Assembly: GCA_050260675.1 (NCBI GenBank)
Contig: JBLNCN010000005.1
Span: forward strand, 496,001-560,000
DNA length: 64,000 bases
Direction: 5' to 3'
Source of the DNA: JBBDIP01 sp050260675
Lineage (GTDB): Bacteria > Bacillota > Sulfobacillia > Fermentithermobacillales > Fermentithermobacillaceae
Shown here in pieces: positions 22,114 through 29,791 of this stretch. The first letter of the stretch is position 1, and each line of letters starts with the position of its first letter. The notes below the pieces were generated by a model. It was not told the origin of the DNA, did no database searches, and saw only the letters and a program-made list of their open reading frames with translations. The position numbers were made by a program, and so were the translations under genes.

Positions 22114-24828
22114 ATTGCGGAACAAGAGGAGGACGGCGTCACGGGACAAAAGATAACCTGCAGCGTGAGGAACTGCCACTACTGGGTCGAGGGGATGGCC
22201 TGCAGCGCCAGGGAGATCCTGATCACATCTGACGTCCAGGGAGGCCTTGCCCACAGCAAGGTGCAGAGCTCCTCTCCAGACCTTATGCCAAAGACCCCTG
22301 TCGCGGGCCTCACCGGGACGTGCTGCAACACGTTCGCTACGGAGGGCACCTTCGAGCCCTTCCTCGACGGGGTAATGCGCGTGGCACAGGCCGCAGGCAG
22401 CGGTGCGGGCAGCGCCGCGGCTGCGGACAGCGCTGCAGGTAGCGCCGCGAACAACGCTACAGATTACACTGCAGGCAACGCTGCGCGGGCGAAGCCGGGC
22501 GCACCGGGCGGGGTCGGGTACAGCGTCCCCCGCAAGGAGTCCTGGGATAAGGTTACCGGCAAGGCCAAGTACAACGGGGATACCCATGTCGCCGGAATGC
22601 TGCACGCCAGGTGCTTGGTAAGCCCCCATGCCCGCGCGACCATCAAGTCCATCGACGTGAGTGGGTGCGCGTCCGTCCCCCACGTCGCCATACTCACCGG
22701 AGACCAGATAAGCTTCACGTGCGGGCCTTCCATCCGGGACCGGCCACCCCTTGCCAGGGGCAAGGTCAGGTACTCCGGAGAACCGGTGGCAATGGTCGTC
22801 GCCCACACCGAGGTTGATGCCGAAAACGCATTGCGCCTCATTAAGGTCGAATATGAGCCGCTGCCTGTCGTGAACTCGGCTAAGCAGGCTGTCGAGCCAG
22901 GCGCTCCCCTGGTCCACCCCGATTTGGGCCTGTACGACCTCGTGAGCGCCGAGGTATATCCCAAGCCCGGTACCAACATCTGCAATCACATAAAGATACG
23001 GAAGGGCAACCTCGCGGCGGCCTGGCAGGGATGCGAGGTTATCGTCGAGGCCGACTACTCCCTCCCTCAGAGCAGCCACGCGGCGATGGAAACCCGCAAC
23101 GCCAGAGCCGAGATTCATGCAGATCGGCAGATAGAGATATGGTCAGCCACTCAGGCTCCCTTCAGCATCCGGAAGTCCATAGCCAACTACTTCAATAGGA
23201 CCGAGGACATGGTCGTCGTCCACGCACCCCTGGTCGGGGGCGGCTTCGGTGGGAAAGTCAGCGCCCAGATGGAGATATTGGCGTGTCTAGCCTCGGAGGC
23301 TGCCGGCGGGCGCTTGGTGGAACTGGCCAATCCGAGGGAACACGACATCATCATGTCGCCGGCGGAGCCGGGGATGGAGGCCCACGTTAAACTGGGGGCG
23401 ACCAAGAACGGAAGGCTCAAGGCCGCTGAGCTCACATTCCTGCTGGATGCTGGGGCTTACTCCGATACGGCCCCGCGGGTAGCCAGGGCCATCGCCGCTG
23501 ATTGTACGGGACCCTACTCCATTGAGAACGTCTGGTGCGACTCCATATGCGTCTACACCAATCACCCGTTCGCGACGTCTTTCAGGGGATTCGGCCACCT
23601 GGAGTGCAACTTCCCCGTAGAGCGGACACTGGACAAACTGGCCAACGCACTGGGCATGGACCCGCTCGAACTGCGCGAAAAGAACGCCGTGCATCCTGGG
23701 GACACGTCTCCCACTCAAAGCATCCTGACCAGGAGCAACCTGGGCGATCTTGACGAATGCCTGCGCAGGCTGAGGACACTATCCGGCTGGGACGCCAGCC
23801 GAATCGCCGTGACCCCCGAGGGCAAGGTCAGAGCCAAAGGCGTCGCCTGCCTCTGGAAGGCGCCTAACCCGCCCACGGATGCCTCCTCGGGCGTCGCCCT
23901 CACTTTCAACTCCGACGGAAGCCTGAACGTCAGCTTCGGCGCGGTCGAGATCGGACCCGGGATGAAGACCACAATCGCGCAGATAGTGGCCGAGAAAATG
24001 AAGATGCATGTCGGCCGCATTCACGTGGCAATGGATGTGAACACCCAAGTCTCACCCCTCCACTGGAAGACAGTGGCCAGCATGACAACGTTCATGGCCG
24101 GCAACGCCGCCCTGGACGCGACTGCGCGCCTGATCGACCAGCTAAAGCGCCTCGGAGCTATTGCCCTCAGATGCCATCCGGAAGACCTGGACGTAGGAGA
24201 CGAGAAGGTCTACCTGAAAGACTTCCCCGAGATGAGCATCGGCTTCAAGGAACTCGTTTTCGGGGTCAAGCACCCAAACGGGAACGCTGTCGGAGGGCAG
24301 GCGATGGCGCAGGGGAGTTACATACTCAGGCACCTCACCACGCTGGAGCATGAGACCGGCCGCGGAACGACCACGCCCACCAGGACTGTGGGCGCCCAGT
24401 CCGTCGAGGTGGAATTCGATCCCTCCGACTGCACCTACAGGGTGCTGAAGGCCGTCACCGTGATTGACGCCGGCCGGGTCGTCAACCCCATGTCAGCTAG
24501 GGGCGTCATCATGGGCGGAATGTCGATGGGCCTCGGCCTCGCGACAAGGGAGTCCTTCGAGTATTCGCCGGAAGCCGCGGTTCAGAACACCAGCCTCCGG
24601 ACGTACAAGCTGCTGCGCTTTGGCGGGCATCCCGAGTACGTGGCGGAATTCGTGGAGACGCCGCAGGTTGACGCGCCGTTTGGCGCCAGAGCCATCGGCG
24701 AGCACGGGATAATCGGGATACCCGCGGCGCTGGCCAACGCTTTGTCTGCCGCCGCGCAAGTCGAACTGGATTCCCGTCCCATCTCCCCGGAGACTATATG
24801 GAAGGCCAGGAGGGACAAGATCGGGTGA
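22114..24828 (+). CDS. Molybdenum hydroxylase large subunit (xanthine dehydrogenase type) with N-terminal DUF1540-like domain
   Basis: About 904 residues. Residues 1-70 hold ITCSVRNCHYWVEGMACSA, TSD and GTCCNTF, a DUF1540-like cysteine domain matching the separate mini-protein at 20675. A linker of Ala/Gly/Ser/Asn repeats (residues about 95-135) joins it to a full molybdopterin subunit: GGGFGGKVSAQMEI, SFRGFGHLECNFPVERTLD, and the C-terminal GARAIGEHGIIGIPAALANA containing the catalytic Glu. Start is unclear: no ATG/GTG/TTG precedes the first cysteine in frame; ATT 22114 sits 5 nt after GGAGGGG and is proposed; GTG 22165 would remove the first Cys. The operon supplies FAD and [2Fe-2S] subunits. 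Substrate could be a purine or another N-heterocycle. Confidence 0.88.
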   Translation: MAEQEEDGVTGQKITCSVRNCHYWVEGMACSAREILITSDVQGGLAHSKVQSSSPDLMPKTPVAGLTGTCCNTFATEGTFEPFLDGVMRVAQAAGSGAGSAAAADSAAGSAANNATDYTAGNAARAKPGAPGGVGYSVPRKESWDKVTGKAKYNGDTHVAGMLHARCLVSPHARATIKSIDVSGCASVPHVAILTGDQISFTCGPSIRDRPPLARGKVRYSGEPVAMVVAHTEVDAENALRLIKVEYEPLPVVNSAKQAVEPGAPLVHPDLGLYDLVSAEVYPKPGTNICNHIKIRKGNLAAAWQGCEVIVEADYSLPQSSHAAMETRNARAEIHADRQIEIWSATQAPFSIRKSIANYFNRTEDMVVVHAPLVGGGFGGKVSAQMEILACLASEAAGGRLVELANPREHDIIMSPAEPGMEAHVKLGATKNGRLKAAELTFLLDAGAYSDTAPRVARAIAADCTGPYSIENVWCDSICVYTNHPFATSFRGFGHLECNFPVERTLDKLANALGMDPLELREKNAVHPGDTSPTQSILTRSNLGDLDECLRRLRTLSGWDASRIAVTPEGKVRAKGVACLWKAPNPPTDASSGVALTFNSDGSLNVSFGAVEIGPGMKTTIAQIVAEKMKMHVGRIHVAMDVNTQVSPLHWKTVASMTTFMAGNAALDATARLIDQLKRLGAIALRCHPEDLDVGDEKVYLKDFPEMSIGFKELVFGVKHPNGNAVGGQAMAQGSYILRHLTTLEHETGRGTTTPTRTVGAQSVEVEFDPSDCTYRVLKAVTVIDAGRVVNPMSARGVIMGGMSMGLGLATRESFEYSPEAAVQNTSLRTYKLLRFGGHPEYVAEFVETPQVDAPFGARAIGEHGIIGIPAALANALSAAAQVELDSRPISPETIWKARRDKIG

Positions 24829-25658
24829 CCATCCCGGATTTCGAGTACTACAAGCCTGAATCCGCGAAGGAAGCCGTCGATACCTACAGGTTGCTGAAGG
24901 ACGAGGGGAGACGTCCCCTGTACTACGGCGGGGGGACCGAGATCATCACCATGTGCAGGACCGGGTCGATATCAACCGGGGCCGTCGTGGATATCAAAGG
25001 GATCCCGGAATGCCGGGAACTAGGGTTCCAAGGCGATTCCTTGGTTATCGGGGCAGGCGTTACGCTCTCCGAAATCACCGAGTCCAAGGTATTCCCTCTG
25101 CTCGGAGCAGCAGGCGGCAGGGTCGCCGACCATACGGTACAGTGCAAGGTCACATTGGGCGGTAATATCGCGGGCACGATCGTCTTCCGGGAAGCCGCCC
25201 TCCCTCTCCTTCTGTGCGACGCCGTCGCGGACGTCGCGGGGCCTTCAGGACGGCGAAGCGTCCCATTCGTGGATATCTTCGTGGACGGCCGCCTAACCCT
25301 CGAAGAGGCCGAGTTCCTGGTGAGTGTTTCAATCCCGCGCGACTACACGAGCGCGGCGTGGTATCACGTCAAGCGGACCAAGATGGAAGAGATCGGCTAC
25401 CCGCTCTTGACCCTCGTGGCATTGAGGAGCGGCGATGATGCTAGACTGGCCGTCAGCGGCATGTATCCCCACCCGGTACGTCTCACTTCGCTTGAGCAGG
25501 GACTTTCGCGCCGAAGCATTCGTCAAGCCGACAGGGTAACCGAGGCAGTCGAGACTCTGCCGGGCGGAGTGGCCGATGACCTCGAGGGATCGGCGGAGTA
25601 CCGCAAAGCAGTCTTCGGCAAGGTGCTACTGGACTGTCTATCCAAACTGTCCCTCTAG
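24825..25658 (+). CDS. Molybdenum hydroxylase FAD-binding subunit (XdhB/CoxM-like)
   Basis: 277 residues from GTG 24825, overlapping the large-subunit stop as GTGA and preceded by AGGAGG. FAD-site motifs YYGGGTEIITMCRTG near residue 30 and KVTLGGNIAG near residue 105 are those of the vanillyl-alcohol-oxidase-type FAD domain of CO dehydrogenase/xanthine dehydrogenase medium subunits; the C-terminal CO_deh_flav_C part is shortened. Passes electrons from the iron-sulfur subunit to NAD or another acceptor. Confidence 0.9.
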   Translation: MTIPDFEYYKPESAKEAVDTYRLLKDEGRRPLYYGGGTEIITMCRTGSISTGAVVDIKGIPECRELGFQGDSLVIGAGVTLSEITESKVFPLLGAAGGRVADHTVQCKVTLGGNIAGTIVFREAALPLLLCDAVADVAGPSGRRSVPFVDIFVDGRLTLEEAEFLVSVSIPRDYTSAAWYHVKRTKMEEIGYPLLTLVALRSGDDARLAVSGMYPHPVRLTSLEQGLSRRSIRQADRVTEAVETLPGGVADDLEGSAEYRKAVFGKVLLDCLSKLSL

Positions 25659-25713
25659 ACCGTCTCTAGATTGTTTCCGGAGACTATCTCTCTAGGTTGG
25701 AGGCGAATCAGCC

Positions 25714-26190
25714 ATGCTGCTCAAGATGGTGTCACGGGGGCCCATCGAGCTCCGGGTCAACGGTGAGACGCGGCAGGTTGTGGTAAGGCCTGCCGATACG
25801 CTGCTGGATGTTCTCCGCGAACATCTCGGCCTGACCGGCGCCAAACCCGGGTGCGAGAACGGAGACTGCGGGGCTTGCACCGTCCTGATCGACGGGTGGC
25901 CGGTGAAATCCTGCATGATGCTGGCCGTCGAAGCCGTTGGCCATGAGATCACCACCGTGGAAGGTCTGAATGGAACGCCCATACAGCGGGCCTTCGTCGA
26001 GAAATGGGCCTTCCAGTGCGGTTACTGCACCTCAGGGTTCATCATGGTGTGCCACGCGCTGTCGCAGATACACCCCGACGCCGACGAGGAGACCAAACGC
26101 GCGTGGCTCCAGTCGAACATCTGCAGGTGCACCGGCTACCAGGAGATCGGTGAAGCGGTGGACTCTGTGCTTCGGCCTTCCATTCGATGA
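25714..26190 (+). CDS. Molybdenum hydroxylase [2Fe-2S] subunit (CoxS/XdhC-small type)
   Basis: 158 residues. Plant-type cluster motif PGCENGDCGACTVLIDG with a fourth Cys in VKSCMM, and the second cluster QCGYCTSGFIMVCHAL plus NICRCTGYQEI, exactly the two-cluster small subunit of molybdenum hydroxylases. TTGGAGGCG lies 9 nt before the ATG. The 55-nt gap from the FAD gene carries short CTCTAGA duplications. Last gene of the operon. Confidence 0.95.
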   Translation: MLLKMVSRGPIELRVNGETRQVVVRPADTLLDVLREHLGLTGAKPGCENGDCGACTVLIDGWPVKSCMMLAVEAVGHEITTVEGLNGTPIQRAFVEKWAFQCGYCTSGFIMVCHALSQIHPDADEETKRAWLQSNICRCTGYQEIGEAVDSVLRPSIR

Positions 26191-26240
26191 CTTCATCTGT
26201 TGAGTGGATCCTATCACGCCGTGACCGTCGGTATCCGCAT

Positions 26241-26479
26241 CTGTCACGGCATGACCCCACGAGATCCGCCCTGGTCACAGCATGATTATTAGCGACTTAG
26301 TGATATTACCCTCGGGTGACCTATATGTCGAAAAGTCGGGTCACCCGGTGACCCATATCCGCCAACTAGTCATCCCGTGACCCGACTTTTCGCCGTATCT
26401 AGCACCAGAAGCAATATAACTACTCAGCTAATAATCCTCCCGTGACCACCGCAAAATCCGCTGGTCGCGCCGTGATAGA
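26241..26479. repeat. Palindromic intergenic element, copy B (full, about 100-bp arms)
   Basis: Between convergent genes. Core arms CGAAAAGTCGGGTCAC (26329-26344) and its exact reverse complement (26377-26392) flank a 32-nt centre. The inverted repeat continues outward with gaps: GGTCACAGCATGATTATTAGC on the left pairs with the reverse complement of GCTAATAATCCTCCCGTGACC on the right, and TCTGTCACGGC with TCTATCACGGC. Total about 239 bp. Also contains the smaller palindrome GGGTCACCCGGTGACCC (26338-26354). Homologous to copy A at 14541-14706. No coding potential seen; MITE-like or a large RNA hairpin. Confidence 0.8.
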
Positions 26480-26493
26480 AAAGAAGACCCTAT

Positions 26494-26548
26494 AGGTCGC
26501 GTCGCGCGGATTGGACTACCCCATTGGGTCACGCGACGACCCCTTTTT
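26494..26548 (+). terminator. Probable rho-independent terminator
   Basis: GGTCGCGTCGCG and CGCGACGACC can pair with a 2-nt bulge and are followed by CCCCTTTTTAG on the plus strand. It lies downstream of the molybdenum hydroxylase operon after palindromic copy B. Confidence 0.5.
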
Positions 26549-26646
26549 AGAGGCTTCCACTGCCGCCCACGAACACCCCGGATCGAATGGTCATCACGTG
26601 ACCACGTATTGGTCAGGACTTTGTGCTGTACGGCACAAAGTTCCCA

Positions 26647-27126
26647 TTAGCTTGAAGCGAGCCGCCCCGTCCTTCGCAGAAACCCGTCCAAGTCCTTCAG
26701 GATCGCGACGTCTATCGGGGCGTGGATGTTGTCGGGCAGAGAATCGACGTCGAACCATCGCACTTCCTTTACTTCCTCCGGGTCGGGCCTGAGCTCGCCC
26801 GAGAACTTGTCGCAGAAGTACGTCACCGACACGATATAGGCCTCGTCGCCGTTGGGATAACGAAAGAACATGTCCTTGCCGGAAACGATGCTATAGAACT
26901 CCATCGAGAGCGGGGTGATCCCCAGCTCCTCGCGGACCTCGCGGATCGCCGTCTCCTCAGTTGACTCTCCAGGCTCAAGGCACCCTCCGTGGATTGCCCA
27001 CGTGTAGTCGTCTGCCCTGCGCTGGAGCAGCACCTTTCCATCTTTGTAGATGATTGCGCCTGCACCAACGAGCAAGAGCGGCGCGTGCCCAATATGAGAA
27101 CGAAGCCAACGAACGTATCCGAGCAT
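26647..27126 (-). CDS. Nudix hydrolase
   Basis: 159 residues from ATG 27126, 7 nt after GGAGGTG. Nudix box GGCLEPGESTEETAIREVRE-EL (Gx5Ex7REVxEE pattern) begins near residue 48. The N-terminal 20 residues contain a short hydrophobic stretch (PLLLVGAGAIIY) that is the first beta strand. Such proteins hydrolyse nucleoside diphosphate derivatives; the conserved EVKEVRWFDVDSLP near the C-terminus fits the ADP-ribose/NADH-pyrophosphatase-like or MutT-like broad group. Single gene convergent with the molybdenum operon. Confidence 0.92.
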   Translation of the reverse strand: MLGYVRWLRSHIGHAPLLLVGAGAIIYKDGKVLLQRRADDYTWAIHGGCLEPGESTEETAIREVREELGITPLSMEFYSIVSGKDMFFRYPNGDEAYIVSVTYFCDKFSGELRPDPEEVKEVRWFDVDSLPDNIHAPIDVAILKDLDGFLRRTGRLASS

Positions 27127-27399
27127 CAAAAAGCACCTCCGGGCCTCTGAGAGTCCCGGGAAGCTGTATCTGAGGCATACCTCAAGACGCGTCCGGTCGC
27201 TATGAGCCCCAAAGAGCCTTATTGTCGGTCGCCTCGGCGATTCCCTCTATTGGGACTGCGCCACAAAGCGCTGTGCGTTCACCAAACGTTCACTTTTCCG
27301 CCACTCGTCTCGTGTATAGTAAAGGAAAGAAGTTGTGAGTTTGAGCCAGGACACATCCTCGACGTATCTGAGATGCCTGAGATTAAGAGGAGAGAGATC

Positions 27400-28500
27400 A
27401 TGAAAAGGTCAAAGGCCGTCCTGATTACTGTCCTTATCGCTGCGTTAGCCCTAGTTGGTACCGCTGGATGCTCCGGTAAGGCAAAGACTGGCGATGGTTT
27501 CTCGCCAAGCAAAGGCATCCTTGACACCGGCTTCTTTGAGGGAATTACCGCGCTTGATCATGTTGAGCTATGCGAATATGTGGGAATACCCATACCAAAC
27601 GATGTCTATGAGGTCTCGGACGAATCCATTCAGGCTGAGGTCAACACTATCCTGGACCAGTTTGCCTCTAGCAAGCAGGTGACCGATCGCGCCGTGGTGG
27701 GCGGCGATACCATGAACATCGATTACGTCGGACGCGTGGATGGCGTGGCGTTCGACGGCGGCAGCACTGAAGGCAAAGGAACGGAGGTCACCATCGGAGT
27801 CACAAGCTACATTGATGACTTCCTCGAGCAGATCATCGGCCATACCCCCGGCGAATCCTTTGATGTCGAAGTGACATTCCCTGAGGATTACGCCAAAGAG
27901 GATCTCCGGGGCAAGGACGCCGTGTTCGCGGTAACGCTGAACCACATCGTTGAAAAGACATTCCCGGAGCTGACCGATAAGTTCGTATCGGACAACCTGT
28001 CATCATCCTACGGTTGGAAAACTGTTGCCGAGATGAAAACCGATATTGAGGGCAGGTTGCGGCAGACAGACATGGACGAGTACGTTCGAGACTATATCGT
28101 TAAGAATACGACCGTCTCGGATCTGCCCGAGAAGCTCCTTGAGTACCAGCGGGCCTCGCTGATCCACTACTATCAGCGTTATGCCGATTCCTATGGCGCC
28201 AAACTCGAAGAGTTCCTGGCCTCCTACCTGGGCGTAGCCACTGTTGACGAATTGCTCGTGACGGCAGCCGAGGACACCAAGGAAGCCGCCACATTCCACC
28301 TAATCATCCAAGCTATCGCTGAGGATGCCGGCATTTCAGTCACCGTCGACGATGTGGCTGACTACTTCGTGAAACAAGTTGGGGCTGAGCAATACTCGGA
28401 ATACGCGAGGTCCTACGGTATGCCGTACCTCAAGCTGGTTGTGCTGGGCCAAAAGGTCATGGACTACCTTGAGGACAACGCGGTGGTCAAGCAAAGCTAG
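27400..28500 (+). CDS. Lipoprotein with FKBP-type prolyl isomerase and trigger-factor-like C-terminal domain
   Basis: 366 residues from ATG 27400 (AGGAG 11 nt upstream). Lipobox ALALVGTAGC places the lipidated Cys at residue 24, so the protein is anchored outside the cell. Residues about 105-185 form an FKBP-like PPIase domain (GDTMNIDYVGRVDGVAFDGG, FPEDYAKEDLRGKDAVF), and about 190-340 resemble the trigger-factor C-terminal arm (FPELTDKFVSDNL, LPEKLLEYQRASLIHYYQRY). Cytosolic trigger factor has an extra ribosome-binding domain, absent here. Probably an extracytoplasmic foldase analogous in place to PrsA, helping the many secreted surface proteins nearby (inference). A TATAGT box at 27315-27320 may be the -10 element. 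Confidence 0.88.
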   Translation: MKRSKAVLITVLIAALALVGTAGCSGKAKTGDGFSPSKGILDTGFFEGITALDHVELCEYVGIPIPNDVYEVSDESIQAEVNTILDQFASSKQVTDRAVVGGDTMNIDYVGRVDGVAFDGGSTEGKGTEVTIGVTSYIDDFLEQIIGHTPGESFDVEVTFPEDYAKEDLRGKDAVFAVTLNHIVEKTFPELTDKFVSDNLSSSYGWKTVAEMKTDIEGRLRQTDMDEYVRDYIVKNTTVSDLPEKLLEYQRASLIHYYQRYADSYGAKLEEFLASYLGVATVDELLVTAAEDTKEAATFHLIIQAIAEDAGISVTVDDVADYFVKQVGAEQYSEYARSYGMPYLKLVVLGQKVMDYLEDNAVVKQS

Positions 28501-28549
28501 ACAGGGCTCCCGAGGGGAAGCCGCCTGCCCCTCTCCCCGGTGATCTCCG

Positions 28550-29167
28550 CTAACGAGATCCCAGCTGCGCTTGTATCTGCTTTTTCGCCTTCTTATCCAG
28601 CACATCGCCGGCTAGGGCGCGTTGGATGAAGGCCTCGATTGCGTCCGACGCGCTGTTTGTCCTTATCACAATCAGCGTGTTCACGATGTCCAGGAGGATG
28701 GACTTCCGCATGGTCTCTCTCTGGCCCGCGATGTCGAACGCTACAAGCCCATCGGCGATCTTCGGGCCGAGTTCCGGCCTATACAGCGCTATGCTGCTCA
28801 GGCCCTGTATGCACTGCCGCACAGTTATGGGTTTTTCGTCCCCCAGGAGGCCCAGGTAGTCGTCCAGCGACGCCTCCATCTTGCCTGCGGAATCCCACTT
28901 CGCGTTGTCAGCCATGAGCATGAGGCCTATCGACCTCTGATAGGAGTTGTTGCTCTTTAGTTTGGCGCGGAAGACGTCCCAGAATGGGTATACGTCGCTC
29001 GCATAGGTGGACCTGCACTGAAGCAGGAGGAGCGCCTTGTACCGGACGTTGTCATCCTCCAGCGCCAGCCACTCGACGAGATGAGGTATGTCATCCGCGT
29101 TCAGAGTCTCTGAGATCTCAGGAACGATATCCTTGGGTATTGAGACTAGGCTCTCCGCTGTCAACAT
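28550..29167 (-). CDS. HEAT-repeat-like protein of unknown function
   Basis: 205 residues, ATG 29167 with GGAAGGAGAGG upstream. Predominantly helical with repeating helix pairs (IPHLVEWLALEDDNVRYKAL, NSYQRSIGLMLMADNAKWD, VRQCIQGLSSIALYRPELG) characteristic of HEAT/ARM solenoids that bind other proteins. No enzyme motif or signal peptide. Its start overlaps the stop of the zinc-ribbon/YbjQ-like gene by 7 nt, so the two are co-expressed. Function unknown. Confidence 0.75.
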   Translation of the reverse strand: MLTAESLVSIPKDIVPEISETLNADDIPHLVEWLALEDDNVRYKALLLLQCRSTYASDVYPFWDVFRAKLKSNNSYQRSIGLMLMADNAKWDSAGKMEASLDDYLGLLGDEKPITVRQCIQGLSSIALYRPELGPKIADGLVAFDIAGQRETMRKSILLDIVNTLIVIRTNSASDAIEAFIQRALAGDVLDKKAKKQIQAQLGSR

Positions 29168-29652
29168 GGCTGTTCCTCTCCTTCCAGCGTCACGCCCGTT
29201 CCGGTCATCACGAGCATCGCGTATCCGAATACCTGGGTTAACTCACTGTGCGCCCCGAGAACAGCGTCGCATCCGAGTTCGAGAGCGATCCTCTTCATCT
29301 CCTTAAGGACTGTCTCCTCTGAGGCGGCCACCGCAGTCCGAAACGAGTTGACTGACCACGTCGCCTCGACAGGATCGATGCCGACCTTCGCGGTGACAAT
29401 GCCCACGATGGACTTGACCTTCCTATTTGGCAGGTACGGAAGCGTCACAACCGGGATGCCCAAGATGGCTGAGTTGGCTCTGTCAGCCTCCACCTTGGCT
29501 TCGGCATTCTCCGCCTCCTTCTGTCTGAATAACTCCGCGTACCTTGCCTTCTCCCGCTTCTCGATCTCCTCGAAGTCATCTTTGTGCCCGCAGAACATGC
29601 ATATGGAGTCCCCCGCCCTCACCCATCGTCCACAGTTGGGACAGGTTGCCAT
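29161..29652 (-). CDS. Zinc-ribbon protein with YbjQ (UPF0145)-like domain
   Basis: 163 residues from ATG 29652, chosen because AGAGGTGG lies 5 nt upstream; an in-frame GTG at 29691 would add 13 residues. N-terminal zinc ribbon CPNCGRWVRAGDSICMFCG, a charged helix rich in Glu/Lys/Ala (residues about 30-60, probably coiled coil), then a YbjQ-type heavy-metal-binding-like domain (VKSIVGIVTAKVGIDP, LKEMKRIALELGCDAVLG, VFGYAMLVMTGTGV). The function of UPF0145 is unknown. Co-transcribed with the HEAT-like gene downstream. The upstream leader is shared with the PPOX gene at 54063. Confidence 0.8.
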   Translation of the reverse strand: MATCPNCGRWVRAGDSICMFCGHKDDFEEIEKREKARYAELFRQKEAENAEAKVEADRANSAILGIPVVTLPYLPNRKVKSIVGIVTAKVGIDPVEATWSVNSFRTAVAASEETVLKEMKRIALELGCDAVLGAHSELTQVFGYAMLVMTGTGVTLEGEEQPC

Positions 29653-29657
29653 CCCGA

Positions 29658-29711
29658 CCACCTCTGGGGGGAGTTTCAACGTCTGCTCCACTACTACCTT
29701 TCGAGCGAGGC
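29658..29711 (-). promoter_or_regulatory. Conserved 5' leader, copy 1
   Basis: The 54 nt just upstream of the zinc-ribbon gene match 54072-54125 upstream of the PPOX gene at about 41 of 54 positions, mostly transitions, with exact blocks AGAGGTGG (ribosome binding site), ACGTTGAAAC and CGAAA. The two coding regions downstream are unrelated. Confidence 0.5.
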
Positions 29712-29738
29712 ATCAGAGTCTCTCGGCCCATCATGACA

Positions 29739-29764
29739 GTCCGGCTCGCCTTCGCGAGCCGGAC
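29739..29764 (-). terminator. Hairpin after SLH giant protein gene
   Basis: GTCCGGCTCG and CGAGCCGGAC form a perfect 10-bp stem with 6-nt loop 28 nt beyond the stop of the 2266-residue protein. No U tract on the minus strand, so termination efficiency is uncertain. Confidence 0.55.
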
Positions 29765-29791
29765 ACGTCTTGAGTAAACGTTGCTCTACAC

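Noticed and set aside
20008..26190. Selenocysteine-dependent molybdenum hydroxylase.
   Set aside because: No in-frame TGA is seen in the hydroxylase genes and no selenium genes are in the window; labile selenium cannot be judged from sequence.
28512..28533. GAGGGG/CCCCTC hairpin between the foldase and HEAT-like genes.
   Set aside because: Only six pairs with a 10-nt loop and no U tract; too weak to call a terminator although the convergent position is right.
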